Of a stretch of DNA of 64,000 nt, positions 44,441-55,312 are shown piece after piece. This stretch comes from Lentinula raphanica (lineage: Eukaryota > Basidiomycota > Agaricomycetes > Agaricales > Omphalotaceae). Made by a program: the position numbers and the translations under genes. The stretch spans positions 62,001 through 126,000 of the forward strand of contig JANVFP010000035.1 in assembly GCA_027919835.1 (NCBI GenBank), read 5' to 3'. The notes below the pieces were generated by a model. The model saw only the letters and a list, made by a program, of their open reading frames with translations, ran no database searches and was not told where the DNA came from. Each line of letters begins with the position of its first letter. Within the stretch, counting starts at the first letter, position 1.

Positions 44441-47232
44441 GAGCCAAAGTCCAGGCGCCAGAGACCTTTCGCAAGTACCGTCATCTCAACTCACTAAGAA
44501 AAATAACCAGAATATAAGGGCCAGTTCGGATGCCCAGGGTTTTTTATATAACGCTCTTGTTACTACTGCTAGTAAACAGCCGAGACGTGAGAATATAACG
44601 CTGGGCAATTCTTGTATAACAGCTTGTAACCAGCTTGTAACGATGTTCAGATAGTTGTCCAGTAGCTGTCTGCGACGGTATCCAAAGATAGTAACTGGCC
44701 AGTCCCGACCCTTTTTCTTTTTGATGCGCCCATGTAGATCAGATTGAATAATCAATGATTTATGTCCATATATAGTAGAAATCTTTCGGTCACATCCCTG
44801 CCGAACAGTGCCGAACAGCGCTCGAGGAGCGCTGAACGTACACATTCTAGATTTTCCTAGTACTAGTATTACCAGAATATTACTGGGCAAATTTACCGAA
44901 CACACAGGGTTTTTGCCCTTGGGAACTTGCTACTAAGAAATATGACGACGGCTGCTAATAGCGCTAATATTACCATATATGGGCATAATATCACGCTTTA
45001 GTAAAAATCGGCGTGCAACCGAACTGGGCCTAATACACCTCATTGTGTTCTTGGTTCCTTTCCCCTTCCAAGCATATCGCACCTAGATTAATTGACAATC
45101 AGCTTCAAAACGGTAGGGAACAGAGGGCTCCTTCGGCCAGAGAATATGCAACATGCATATATCTACATACCTCGTCACCCACTGTCAACAGATATTCATA
45201 CGCCCATAGCGCGGTAATGGCTACCCAATAACGCTAGATAAACAGGAAAAAAATGAAAGTGAGCTTAGCATTCATTGAACGATAGCTGTATGCACGGTAC
45301 TTACCTTCGTAGCCAACCTGTTCCACCCAACACCAATACCTTGAACCAGCGAACAAGAACCACATTCGAGTTTTCAGCACACGGGTTTCGAGGAAGTGCA
45401 GGAATAGAAGGGATGAATGACAACGTCACCGTACAGATCATATCCTATAGTGATTAGGGTAGGTTCTAACGCCGCTATTCCAGCTGGAGGTGCAGAGCTG
45501 GACGACATATTCTATCCAGATTTGATGTGTAATGTTAGACGCGTTCCTCTGCCAGCTCTGACTCGAAGAAAGACTGGATGTTGTTGCCCTGGAACGAAGA
45601 ACGATTCAGAGGGTATCGATGAATTGCGTTGAAAGAGCGTCAGAGATGAGAAGAGACGTCAGAGACGAGGAACTCCAGCATTTCATCCTGGTAAGTGACA
45701 TTTTATATAGTTTTCGAGTCGGTGTTCATGCATTCAAGAGCGACCGGAAGAGTCGATAGTAGGAAACGCATGGCAGGCAGCCCTCCGGTGTCTCAGGAGC
45801 TTGAGGATACTAGTTCTCAGAACCGCAAGCCCAGCCGGGCATCTGAAGCTCTGACTTAGTGTTATACTAAGCCGGGAATCTACCAGGCTGGAGCCTACCT
45901 GATACTCCATCCATTTTTCATCCATTGATTCGTGAAACAGACTCGATAGTCATGAAACTGCTCGAATGAATCAAGTTGTTCATGAACACACATGCAGTGG
46001 TCAATTTCGACTCGCAATTGAGATCTCTACTTCTCTCTGTCCTTTTCTTGGATGTACTCGTTAGAGACACAGACGTTGGAGGAGAAGGGATATACAGACT
46101 AGCGCCTCATTAAGCGCTCGGAGGAAAACGTTAAAACGCCGGTGTCCTTTCTTTCTGCCTCTCATCAGCCTCTCATCAGAGTCATCACCTCTCTCGGATC
46201 TTGATCATCTCCCCATATCATCACACATTTGACCATTCAAACATCGGCCAGAGTTCTTTACGCTCGAAATACTCTTAACGCTCGAAATAATCTTTCTACC
46301 TGTGTACACTGAAGCTTGAGAGGCCAGGACGGGAATAAGGCTTTCATCGAACCTAGCGAAGGCAAAACCATCCAGTGGGGAGCGAGGCTTGGGGGATAAG
46401 GTGAGTAAACGAGTACAGCATAATGGATGTCGGCCAACTCAGTTTCCAGTACCACCGCCACCGGTATGATGATCAGTGGTGGTCGCGGTCGTTCAGCTAT
46501 TTTCGCGTGGGTTATCCCGCTGATGCTTGTCAATCAGATAACTGAAGCCGACGTAGGCTTTGGGGAAACAAAGGGAAACAGGGGCATGGTAGGAGATGAT
46601 ATATGATAGCCTGATAGGCATGATAGATCATCATGGTCAGTGTTGATGGACATCTCAAACGTTCATCTTACAATAATCAGCTCAGATAGCTCGAACAACG
46701 CACATGCTCACAACCGCGTACCGGCCAGGGAGGGTGATAAGGATTGATCGATGAATGCTTGAGCTCTTGGTGCAGGCATGTAAAGCATGTGCAGACGAAG
46801 AAAATACCTCTTGAGACAGCATGGACTTCCGACGAAGCGAACACAAGTCGCCTCCTGTCACTTCCGGGAATACGTTCAACCGTCGAATCTTGAAGGAGCG
46901 GCTTGATTAAACCGCTATTTCTCCCATTATCTCATCCGATTTCATCATCTCCTGGTCTCATTGTACGCTCTGGTACGCTCTGGCGCGCTTATGCATCCTT
47001 CATATGGCTCACCGGCTTTGATGTAGGAATTTGCTAGATCGACGGAACAGATCTGGAACACTGAGGGTGTCATAAATGCGCTCTATCCTGCTCCGTATCA
47101 CCCACTACTGGTTAGCCTTGTACTCCCACCTCGCTACTCTTTGCTGGTCAAAGACAGTCACTCTCCGTTCGACGTTATCGATAACCCAGAAGAAAGTTGT
47201 ACGGTTGTCCATACACCAATCGATCCCCCAGA
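44441..47232. other. Unassigned region
   Basis: About 2.8 kb with ORFs below 140 codons on both strands. None has a recognisable domain; 45417-45632 (+) and 46258-46533 (-) are the most protein-like but cannot be supported. Confidence 0.4.
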
Positions 47233-47975
47233 ATGTTCGCTCTACACCGCTCACGTTCTTGTCGTCCTTCCTTCGATTTCCACGTCTATGTCCTTGCGAT
47301 CGTTTCCATGCTCGGACTGATCTCTCTCGCGTGTGCCAATCCTATACCTGCTAACCCAAACTCGGTGAGTAGCTTGCCACGTCCGCTCAATTCGTAGTCC
47401 TCTTGCTTACACACGCTTTTCTCTGTTTGTGTCTCTAGCTCAACATTACCTCAGCACCATCCGGTGAACCTCCGATAGATCCACACTCGAGCCTCCTAGT
47501 GCAACGCGCTGAACCTCCTCTTCCACATCCCAAGTTGAGATATATACCTCGCTTGGACGGCGTCCCAGATGAAACCCGGCGAGCAGAGATCTTCTTGATG
47601 ATCGCCCAGGTCATGTTCGTAATGGACCATCCCAGAGACAGAGTAGGGGCAGCAAAAGTGAAAGGAATGACCTATTTCGAGGTGGATGACAGCCAAGGAA
47701 GGCTTCTCTTCTCAGGACAGGTTTGGGGTTCTGATTTTGTTAAACCCTATGGACAATTGAGGGACCCGCATAATCGGGAACAAAGGCCTGCTGAAGGACT
47801 CCAGTCCAAGACTCACGATGATGAAGTAGTGTTTGAAACCGTAGAAGGGAAGGTCGGTTGCTTTTTAATGTCTTCTTCCATCTACTTTTCTCCACATTGA
47901 CTGCCACTGTAGATCACGGTCAATAGATTGCACAATTTTCATCTGCATAACGTGGGTCACAAACCGAGATTGTAG
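47233..47975 (+). CDS. Secreted protein of unknown function, three exons
   Basis: Exons 47233-47364, 47439-47852 and 47913-47975 join in phase to 202 residues; introns are 74 and 60 nt. Residues 1-35 hold a basic start and a hydrophobic core (VYVLAIVSMLGLISLACA) with a likely cleavage before NPIPAN. The mature part has an N-glycosylation site (NIT) at the second-exon start and a compact beta-rich-looking region (MTYFEVDDSQGRLLFSGQVW). No family is recognised. Without the second intron the ORF would end in a short unrelated tail; the spliced end ITVNRLHNFHLHNVGHKPRL is preferred. Confidence 0.75.
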
Positions 47976-48460
47976 TAGAATGGATGGGAGTGACAACGAC
48001 TCGGAGGGACGAGCACTCCGTATACTACATAATCATAACCTCCGATGTATACTGATCCCTCTCGTCAAATCATATTCAATCCTCCGTACTTTTAGGCTGG
48101 GGCCCGGGCTTGAGTGAGTGTGTTGATGTTCAGAAGTGGAAACTGCATGTTCGAAGCAGCGATACGATACGCTTTCCATGAAATCAACGGACGCAATTTA
48201 CATTGAGCGTCGAGTTTCGTCGACTTGTACAAGATGGACAAGTTTGAGGGTATCCACTCATATACATATATTCTAAGCAACCGCTTCGAGAGAATATTAC
48301 GAACGAGCACACATTATCTCACTTTGAGACCAGTACAATCATTGGCACAAAGAAGAGCCCCAGTTCATACTGATCAACAGTAAGGCTACTAGTACCACAT
48401 ATACTCCCACTCCTCACCCTCCTCCTCCTCTTATACCTCCCTCACCGGCGGCACCATGAC
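47976..48460. other. Intergenic region, convergent gene ends
   Basis: No gene seen. It separates the 3' ends of the secreted-protein gene and the RhoGAP gene. Confidence 0.5.
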
Positions 48461-51400
48461 CTAACTCAAAGCCATTCCTGTCCTATTCCCATTCCCCCTA
48501 CCACCAACATCCTGCACTGGCGGTACCGGCGGCACCCCAGCAGGAGGTGTAAAGAAACCTTCCGCTGTGATCCCAATTGCAGCAACCCCAGACCCAGTGC
48601 TCTTCTGAGTCCGATGGGTCCGGTTTGTCCCTCTACTGATACTAATCGAGCCTTTCGAGCTCGTCTTCTTGCCATTTGGTCCAACGGTCGACACGGAGCC
48701 CTTCTCGACGCTGATGGTCGACCGGGCTTTGCCTCTGCTATATGTCGCGTATGGAGCAGATTGGGTGGACTGGTAGAGGGAGGGGGTAGAGAATGAAGAT
48801 GGGGGAGGTACATGGGCAACGGAAGAGTTGGAGTCAGTGTGTATTGAGCGCGGGGAGCGGGTGGGTCTAGATAATCTGGAGGGGGGGCTGTTTGTGGCGG
48901 AATTTCGATGTCGAGGAAGACCGGGCCTGGCCAATGGGGAACCTAGGGACGCTGAGGATGATGACGAAGACGATGATGGAAGGGAGGATATCGACGCCGA
49001 TAGCTCGCCATTCAGGTTGTGATTGGTAACAGTAGCTTCCTGCCTGTGATTTGACCCAGTAGGTCCGATGGGCATAACCAACATCGCATCGTCGATCTCC
49101 TCATCGTCATCCGGATTCGTACGAAAGCCGCTACTGTTTCGTTTATGGTTGCCCGTCCTGGAGTTCGAGGGGTGGACGAACTCGAGGTCGTCGTTGAGCT
49201 GTTCGCCAGAGAATTCTCTACTCCTGCTCATACTCCTGCTCCTGCTCTGCTCTGGAGTGTGTCCGTCATACTCCAGCCCCAGCTCGTCATGGTGGCTATA
49301 TTCATCTTCGTCGTGTCCGAGCACAGCACCGTTGTTCATCCCAGTCACCTCGCCAGGATCCACGACCTCGTCAAAGATCTCGTAGTATCGCTTGATACAT
49401 AGTTTGATAACAGCACCGAGCGTAGTCTTTCCTTCGGCCAAACTAGGTTTGGCAGGATTGCTCGTGCTCGAGGACGATGAGGATGAAGGTGGTATTGAAG
49501 GTGATGATGGTGAAGAGGTTGATGGAGTCGAGAAGAGTTGCGGCCCTCCAGGTACTACGCACATCTGTACATCTCGTATCGGGCTCGACCCGCGGACGAG
49601 ATTAGGACAAAGGACGACCGCGAGATTATGTGCGTCCATTCGATTGACAGCTGATCTGAGGGAAACTTCGTGCATCAAATCTACGCAAATCTCAGCTTTG
49701 ATGCGAATGGAAAAAACGAAAATGGCCACATACGGAGTACATGGTTCAAGAGAATATACGTGCATGGCGCCAACTCGGGCAACAGCACGTCCCTCACATA
49801 CATCACGCTCGCCATATCACCCGGGTCACCCGTTGGTGCCGGACACCGTCTCACGACGCCATACATCGTCTCAGGGAACACCGGGGTGGGTAAATCCTTC
49901 AAAAATTTCTTCAGTAACACCGCGGCCAGATGACGATCCCCGAACGTTTCCAATGACACGACGTTTCCTCTGTCGTAGGCTTCCTGGACTGCACGAAGCA
50001 TCGCAGAGGAAGGAGACCGTCTGAAAAGCCCTTCTTCCTCTAGGCCTGATTCACGAAGGTATTGGATAGAATCTTTGACGACGCGAGGGATCCCGCCCTT
50101 GTCGCCTTCGTAGCCCATGATGTCTTCAAGAGGGACGCCGAATGTGTTGGAAAGGGTATTGAGGGTATTAGGTAGTGCTATTTGCTTTTCATGTTTGGCG
50201 TTTTCCCTGAGGATTATGCTCGCTTGTCAATGTGAAGTAACGGGGGAAGGGAAAGGCGTACTGGTACACGGCGGGTGGGACATCAATCTGGGTGAGAGGG
50301 ACGTAGCACGCGAGTTCGGATAAAGTATTGATATAAGTTATCTTGCGAAAGAATTTAGGGCTAGAGAGGGAGTGAGACTTCAGCTACGCAGAGGTACGAC
50401 GGTCTGCTATAGCCAGACCTGATTATAGCACCAGCGAGGGAGAAGAGCACTAGGGGGAAGATGGAGGAATTAAAGAAATGTCAATCGTCTATGAACAACG
50501 AGGCGTTGTGAGATGAAACAAAATGAGACAAGGCAAACTAGGTGAAGACGAGGAACAAAGGGAGGGAATAGGAACATACTCTTAGTGAAGAAACTCGAGT
50601 GAACGATATACTACGGAAACAGCGATAACAATGTAAGGTCAAAGTCGAGGTAGTAGGATACAGGGACGTACCAATCTTTTCAAATTCTTCCGATATTTTC
50701 TACTCAGACTCCTATACGCTTTCCATACCCAGTTCCAAGCCGGTGAATGTGAATGCGGTCCTCCAGCCGCGAAGAAGACGGCAGTATAATCAGATTCAAC
50801 TGTATAATCATCAGCATTGATGCACATAGTTCGAAAGGCGTGTCGAGCAGAAAGGATCGTACCATAAAGGTCCAGATACGAGAGTATTCGTCTAAACAGC
50901 AAGTTTAGCTCGATGTAGAGCGTCGGGATTTCAGAACGTACGAAAGCAAGACATCATAGTCAACTTCTCTTGGGTCAGGAAGTGCCGAAGCATTGAGGAC
51001 GACCCTAAGCCGTACAATAGTCAATATTGTGAGCGTTCGATGTTAATGTGCAATCGGCCGACCGACATACATTGGACGCGTCCTAGTTCAGGATTCTGAT
51101 TGTCAGCATTGACAGGGATAAGTATATGGGTCGGACAAAATTTAAGCTCACTCATAATCCACACCAGCTTGGAAAATCAACTTCGCTATCGTGTTTTCCA
51201 CCTGTTCTCTGGCAAGTCGGGTTTCCTCTATATTAGAGCTCATTCCAAATGATTTCTTCGTCCAAGATGGTGTGAGCGCATTGAGATTGAAGGCTCGACG
51301 CCGAGGACTCTTGATGTTGGTTTCCAGCGCAAAATCTGGTCTTGAAGTCGAAGTTGAGATTGAAGGAGTTGTTGGTATGATGTTGTGGTTGTCATAATCA

Positions 51401-51522
51401 AGATGTGTGGTTCGTTGAGAAGGATGATGAGGTGCACTAGGTGCTGAAGGAGCAATAGAGAGAGCAGCAAGTCGTTGTTTGAGCGTCATATTGTGGGGTT
51501 GAGAAGGGACATGAGGAGGCAT
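48461..51522 (-). CDS. CRAL-TRIO/Sec14 plus RhoGAP protein (ECM25/ARHGAP1-like)
   Basis: A GTPase-activating protein for Rho-family GTPases with a lipid-binding Sec14 domain. Ten exons keep phase and give 818 residues: 51152-51522, 51071-51082 (12 nt), 50942-51004, 50863-50891, 50672-50799, 50580-50610, 50419-50449, 50262-50360, 49734-50206, 48461-49680. Order: N-terminal AFNLNALTPSWTKKSFG; CRAL-TRIO region (ILSYLDLYVESDYTAVFF, WNWVWKAYRSLSRKYRKNLK, YIVHSSFFTKMLFSLAGAI, VPPAVYQENAKHEKQ); RhoGAP from FGVPLEDIMGYEGDKGGIPR with the arginine-finger segment EGLFRRSP, then LLKKFLKDLPTPVFP, HLMHEVSLRSAVNRMDAHNL and CPNLVRG; then a ~370-residue Ser-rich low-complexity tail. Orthologues act in cell polarity. 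A truncated copy is at 58782-59732. Confidence 0.92.
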
Positions 51523-51956
51523 CGTCGTCGTGGTCGGAAGAGAAACAACTTCCCACGTGCAACAAAATCAGTGGGTGACAATTTTATCTTGTCCACTAAG
51601 TAAGTCCTCTACGCGCGTTTTAGGGACAAAAGAATTTATGAATCAAAGAATATACATGAAGATCTATTGAGTATCGAGAAATTGACTATATGAGTATGTA
51701 TGAGTATAACGCTCGCTGAGCGGAAAGAGAAATCCACTAGTGCTGAGTACTTGAAGCCGGTGGGTTTTCAATCCCTTCCTGAATTTCTAAACAGATAGAA
51801 CATGTTCACTGTTCAGTAACGACTCAATTAATGAATCAAAATTTCGTACTCTCTCGAGTGTATCCTAAGCAAGTAGACAGATCACCCGGCTCCATTTTGC
51901 CAGAACTAAGCCTGGTAAGATAGAGCCATTGGGGGCCTGGGGGAGTTGTACCCATT
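51523..51956. promoter_or_regulatory. Upstream region of the RhoGAP gene, with two partial copies elsewhere
   Basis: The ~300 bp upstream of the RhoGAP start (to about 51850) reappear at 59760-59930 and, in part, at 61020-61210. Shared phrases include ACATGAAGATCTAT, ACGCTCGCTGAGCGGAAAG and AAATCCACTAGTG. This is duplicated promoter-side DNA; no specific binding site is claimed. Confidence 0.5.
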
Positions 51957-52591
51957 TTAAGCTTCACAGACAGTAGAACTGCAGGCCAGTCTGGAAAATT
52001 CATCAATGATCGTCAACATATGAAACACGAGTGAAGGACTCCACAAACATGTAGCTAGGTATAGATATTCGTTGAGCACATCCATATCCTGACTCGTGGC
52101 CATGTGGTCGGTGAATAACTTCGAGAGATCGTCGACTTGCTTCTTGTTATCCTCATAAATACGATTGCCGGCATTCTTGATCCTATTCACTTTGTCTTGA
52201 ACCTCTTCCACTGATGGACGGGGTGCAATTGGAACATAGTCACCCCCCTTTAGCTCTTTTCCTTTGTCAAGACCAACCAACACATAGATCAGAATATTGT
52301 ATTGAGGATCTTAGTTGTGGTCATACCTTTTCCAGAGATATCATTTATGTTGGCCCTCCTGAATACGACTTTCCGCGTAGATTCTGAATGTAGCAAGTAA
52401 GAGTGGTAATTGAAGAACTGACCAGGAACTCGGAAAAGAATCAATCACTCACCGTTTGGAGCATCCGAGTTTTGAGTATTTCCAGCACGGTCAATGTTGC
52501 GAGTCTCATCCACCAGAACAGGAGTGGCGAGCACTGCGGTAGCCCCAGCAGCAGCCAAGATCAAGAAAGGGACAGTACGCGGAAGAAGCAT
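51957..52591 (-). CDS. Small secreted protein of unknown function, three exons
   Basis: Exons 52453-52591, 52327-52383 and 51957-52261 join in phase (introns 69 and 65 nt) to 166 residues. The start MLLPRTVPFLILAAAGATAV then LATP is a signal peptide. A short acidic pro-region and TRKVVFRRANIN with basic residues follow; the second half is helical and charged (VEEVQDKVNRIKNAGNRIYE) and ends with Cys residues (TCLW, ACSSTVC). No family recognised. Its layout resembles the other two secreted-protein genes in the window, but sequence similarity is not evident. Confidence 0.75.
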
Positions 52592-53061
52592 TACGTTCAG
52601 ATATCTAGAGGAGAACGACGGGGAAACTTTTTGAAAGGTGCTCGAAGTCGCGCGCAAAAGCGGATGTGATGGAGACCAGCTCTGAGGGATAAGTAGAATG
52701 TAAGAGAGGGTTTATAAGGATTTGGAATCTCGTAGATTCCCATGGCTATTAGCCGAGTCTGCATAGCCAAGCCTTGAAGCGCCACTGCGACGGCACTGCC
52801 CTATCATCTCGATTAGAGAAGAGAAAAATCTTCAGCCCCGAGTTTTATGCTATCTTACTTGTGTTGGTGGAAACCTACGAGACAGCTTGATGAAGCAACT
52901 GGAACTAGCAAGATACTCACTTTGAAGCAGGATACAGAAGGATACAGAAGCACAACCCGCGATCTGTCTTTGAGCACAGGCCGGGCACAGGCGCTGGATC
53001 CACAGACTGCCACGTACGATTGAGGTTTTTAAAGATTAACCAAGTGTCCGGTTGCTATGTC
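52592..53061. other. Intergenic region left of the copia element
   Basis: No gene visible; ends with the target duplication ATGTC at 53057-53061. Confidence 0.5.
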
Positions 53062-53292
53062 TGTTGGATAGTGACTCTGCATCGTTGTCATTCGTATGAG
53101 TATCTTATCAACTATCTTATCTTGATTTCTTTATCTGCTTACTAAACACTGTATTGTCTCGCTGGGACGAAGCAAGCCCCTTAACGTTTCTTGCTTCGTC
53201 CCAGGTATGTCATCTCACCGGTTCTGTATGTACACTAGCTAAACATTTCTTGCTTCGTCCCAGAATATATTCTATCTTGTCAACCTTTAATA
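53062..53292 (+). repeat. 5' LTR of the copia element
   Basis: Starts TGTTGGATAGTG and ends CAACCTTTAATA. It contains CTGGGACGAAGCAAG (53162-53176) and two complementary copies CTTGCTTCGTCCCAG (53190-53204, 53249-53263). The stretch 53205-53263 has GTATGT...CTAAAC...CAG, an intron-like structure bounded by a ~20-bp direct repeat. Confidence 0.95.
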
Positions 53293-53304
53293 GGTTATGG
53301 GCCC
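53293..53304 (+). promoter_or_regulatory. Primer-binding site
   Basis: GGTTATGGGCCC directly follows the 5' LTR. It resembles the primer site of Drosophila copia and is complementary, with one mismatch, to the anticodon stem-loop of tRNA-Met, suggesting half-tRNA priming. Confidence 0.7.
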
Positions 53305-53371
53305 CGAGCTCTAAATCACTGCGATAACACCGACAACACACTAGCCCCTTTATTTTGCATAACAGTACAAT

Positions 53372-55312
53372 ATGGAGTTGACCGACGAAGCAAAGGATTG
53401 GAAACACATCACCTTGCTACCTATAAAGGAAGCTGAAGATGGCTCCAACAACTACAACGAGTTCAAACGAAAGTCCATGTTCGAACTCGATGCTGCGGGC
53501 TATTGGAAATATATCGACGGCGTTGATTACAATCCTCCCCAAATCCCAGTCTTGCAACCTACTCGAGAAGTGCGTGGTCTTGATCTTGCAGGAAATCCTA
53601 CTACGATCAGGATTCCTGGTAACGAGGCTGAAGTCCAAGCTGCGCGCGATAACGCCAAGGTCTGGCTAGAAGGAGATAAGAAAGCGTTGGCTATCATCGT
53701 CAAAGCAGTCCCTGTCGAAAGACTCTACCTTCTTAAAGAATGTACCTCCGCACACGCAGCGTGGAAAGCACTCAAAAACGAGTATGAACCTACCAACTCA
53801 CTCTCCGCGTTAACGATCATGCAGCAAATCATTGGTAATCAGTGCAAACCTGAAGATGACCCTGTTGCGTGGTTGAACACCATGATTCGCCTTTATAGCC
53901 GGCTACGTGATGCGGACCCGAAGATGATGCCCGACTGGGATTTCGCCAAACATCTTATTACGTTGATGACCAAGGATGAGAGCTGGAGGTATTGTCGTGA
54001 TGATTTGAGGAACAAGCTTAGGATTGCCGAACTCGCTGGTCGACCATTTTCTTCGCAGACTGTGGTTCGTCGTCTGAAAGACGAGGAGGTTGAGCTAGGC
54101 ATAGCTCCCTACATCACTTCCCTTAACACGATCATTGCGACAAATAAAGGCAAGAGTGCTGGCCGTAGCACAAACCAGGTAGTTCCAGGCGTTTACTCTG
54201 CGAATAATGCCTCTAGTTCGCGTCAGTCACACAGGGACGATAGAAGATTTAAACCGTACCCTAACCAGCGTGGAACACCTAGTAATAGTCGCCAATCGTC
54301 TACATTCAACCCAAACCTCATCTGCGAAAACGCCTACTGTGTTTTTCCTCAGGGCCACACAACGGAGAACTGCTTCGTTTACGGCGGTGGAAAGGCTGGC
54401 CAATATCCGGCTAACTACAACGGTCCGCGCGATCTTCATCTATCACCAAATGCCAGAGTTACTGCGAGGCGTAAGCAGACGCTAGAGAAAATCAGAGGAG
54501 GGAAGCCAGCAGGTTCCGGAGGAAGCCGTTATGCAGGATTAGGCGTATCCAACGAAGCCGCTACTAGTCATGATAACACCACTATTCCTGACGATGACGA
54601 TCCGCCTATGTATGCCGGGTTTGTAGAAGGTGGTGGTGGTGATGCAGTAGACGAAGAGGAAGTGGCAGAAGTTGTTGAAAATATAGAGGATGAGTTTGCC
54701 TTTATGATGGATATGTCTGAACATCATGAGTTGGGGGAGGAGTCAGATGATGAAGTCCATATCGACGAAGAGGTGAAGATCAATGCTGTGGCCTTGAACC
54801 TCGAAGTTCCTCAGAACGACTCTATCAATCACGATACAGGAGCGACGAGGCACATTTTCCGTGAACGAAAGTACTTCCAGAATTACGAGGCACTCGAAAC
54901 ACCCATCCAAGTTCACGGTTTTGGGTCAAACCTATCGGCAGTGGCAGTAGGAAAAGGGACCATCACTTTACAGGCAAAGTTGAAGAACACGTTACGCACT
55001 TTTTCGTTGTCCAACGTCCTCCATATTCCATCAGCAAGATGCAACCTCATTTCCGGATCCAGACTCGACAGGAAAGGAGTTAAGACGAAAACAGGTAGCG
55101 GCCAAATTACTTATTACAACTCCCGCAACACCGCCTTTGCCACGGGAGAAGTAGTAAGAGATTTATTCAGAATGGACGTGACTCCGGTAGAGAACGAGGA
55201 AGAGAAGAGAGAAGAGGTCAACGTTGCGGCAATGGTACCCGAAGTATCCGACCTCTTCGGGATCAATGCCGAAACTGAATTTGCTAGGCGTGTGGGTTTT
55301 ACCACCGTCTAA
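53372..55312 (+). CDS. Copia Gag-protease
   Basis: 646 codons. The N-terminal ~270 residues are a UBN2-type copia Gag (LYLLKECTSAHAAWKALKNE, VAWLNTMIRLYSRLRDADPK). A zinc knuckle follows near residue 315-335 as C-x4-C-x5-H-x4-C (CENAYCVFPQGHTTENC), a variant of the usual C-x2-C-x4-H-x4-C. After an acidic linker the aspartic protease active site is HDTGATRHI (near residue 490). The frame ends with TAA at 55310-55312, overlapping the ATG of the next frame. A G GGT TTT heptamer lies at 55294-55300. Confidence 0.9.
   Translation: MELTDEAKDWKHITLLPIKEAEDGSNNYNEFKRKSMFELDAAGYWKYIDGVDYNPPQIPVLQPTREVRGLDLAGNPTTIRIPGNEAEVQAARDNAKVWLEGDKKALAIIVKAVPVERLYLLKECTSAHAAWKALKNEYEPTNSLSALTIMQQIIGNQCKPEDDPVAWLNTMIRLYSRLRDADPKMMPDWDFAKHLITLMTKDESWRYCRDDLRNKLRIAELAGRPFSSQTVVRRLKDEEVELGIAPYITSLNTIIATNKGKSAGRSTNQVVPGVYSANNASSSRQSHRDDRRFKPYPNQRGTPSNSRQSSTFNPNLICENAYCVFPQGHTTENCFVYGGGKAGQYPANYNGPRDLHLSPNARVTARRKQTLEKIRGGKPAGSGGSRYAGLGVSNEAATSHDNTTIPDDDDPPMYAGFVEGGGGDAVDEEEVAEVVENIEDEFAFMMDMSEHHELGEESDDEVHIDEEVKINAVALNLEVPQNDSINHDTGATRHIFRERKYFQNYEALETPIQVHGFGSNLSAVAVGKGTITLQAKLKNTLRTFSLSNVLHIPSARCNLISGSRLDRKGVKTKTGSGQITYYNSRNTAFATGEVVRDLFRMDVTPVENEEEKREEVNVAAMVPEVSDLFGINAETEFARRVGFTTV
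55294..55300 (+). promoter_or_regulatory. Candidate -1 ribosomal frameshift site
   Basis: GGGTTTT read in the Gag frame as G GGT TTT fits X XXY YYZ. A -1 shift continues as GF then YHRLMGHIDVKGL, which restores the first His pair of the integrase HHCC zinc site. A simple one-base loss in the T-run would look the same. Confidence 0.55.

Noticed and set aside
48092..48310. 72-codon - strand ORF as a gene
   Set aside because: Between two convergent genes, no motif, likely UTR or intergenic sequence.
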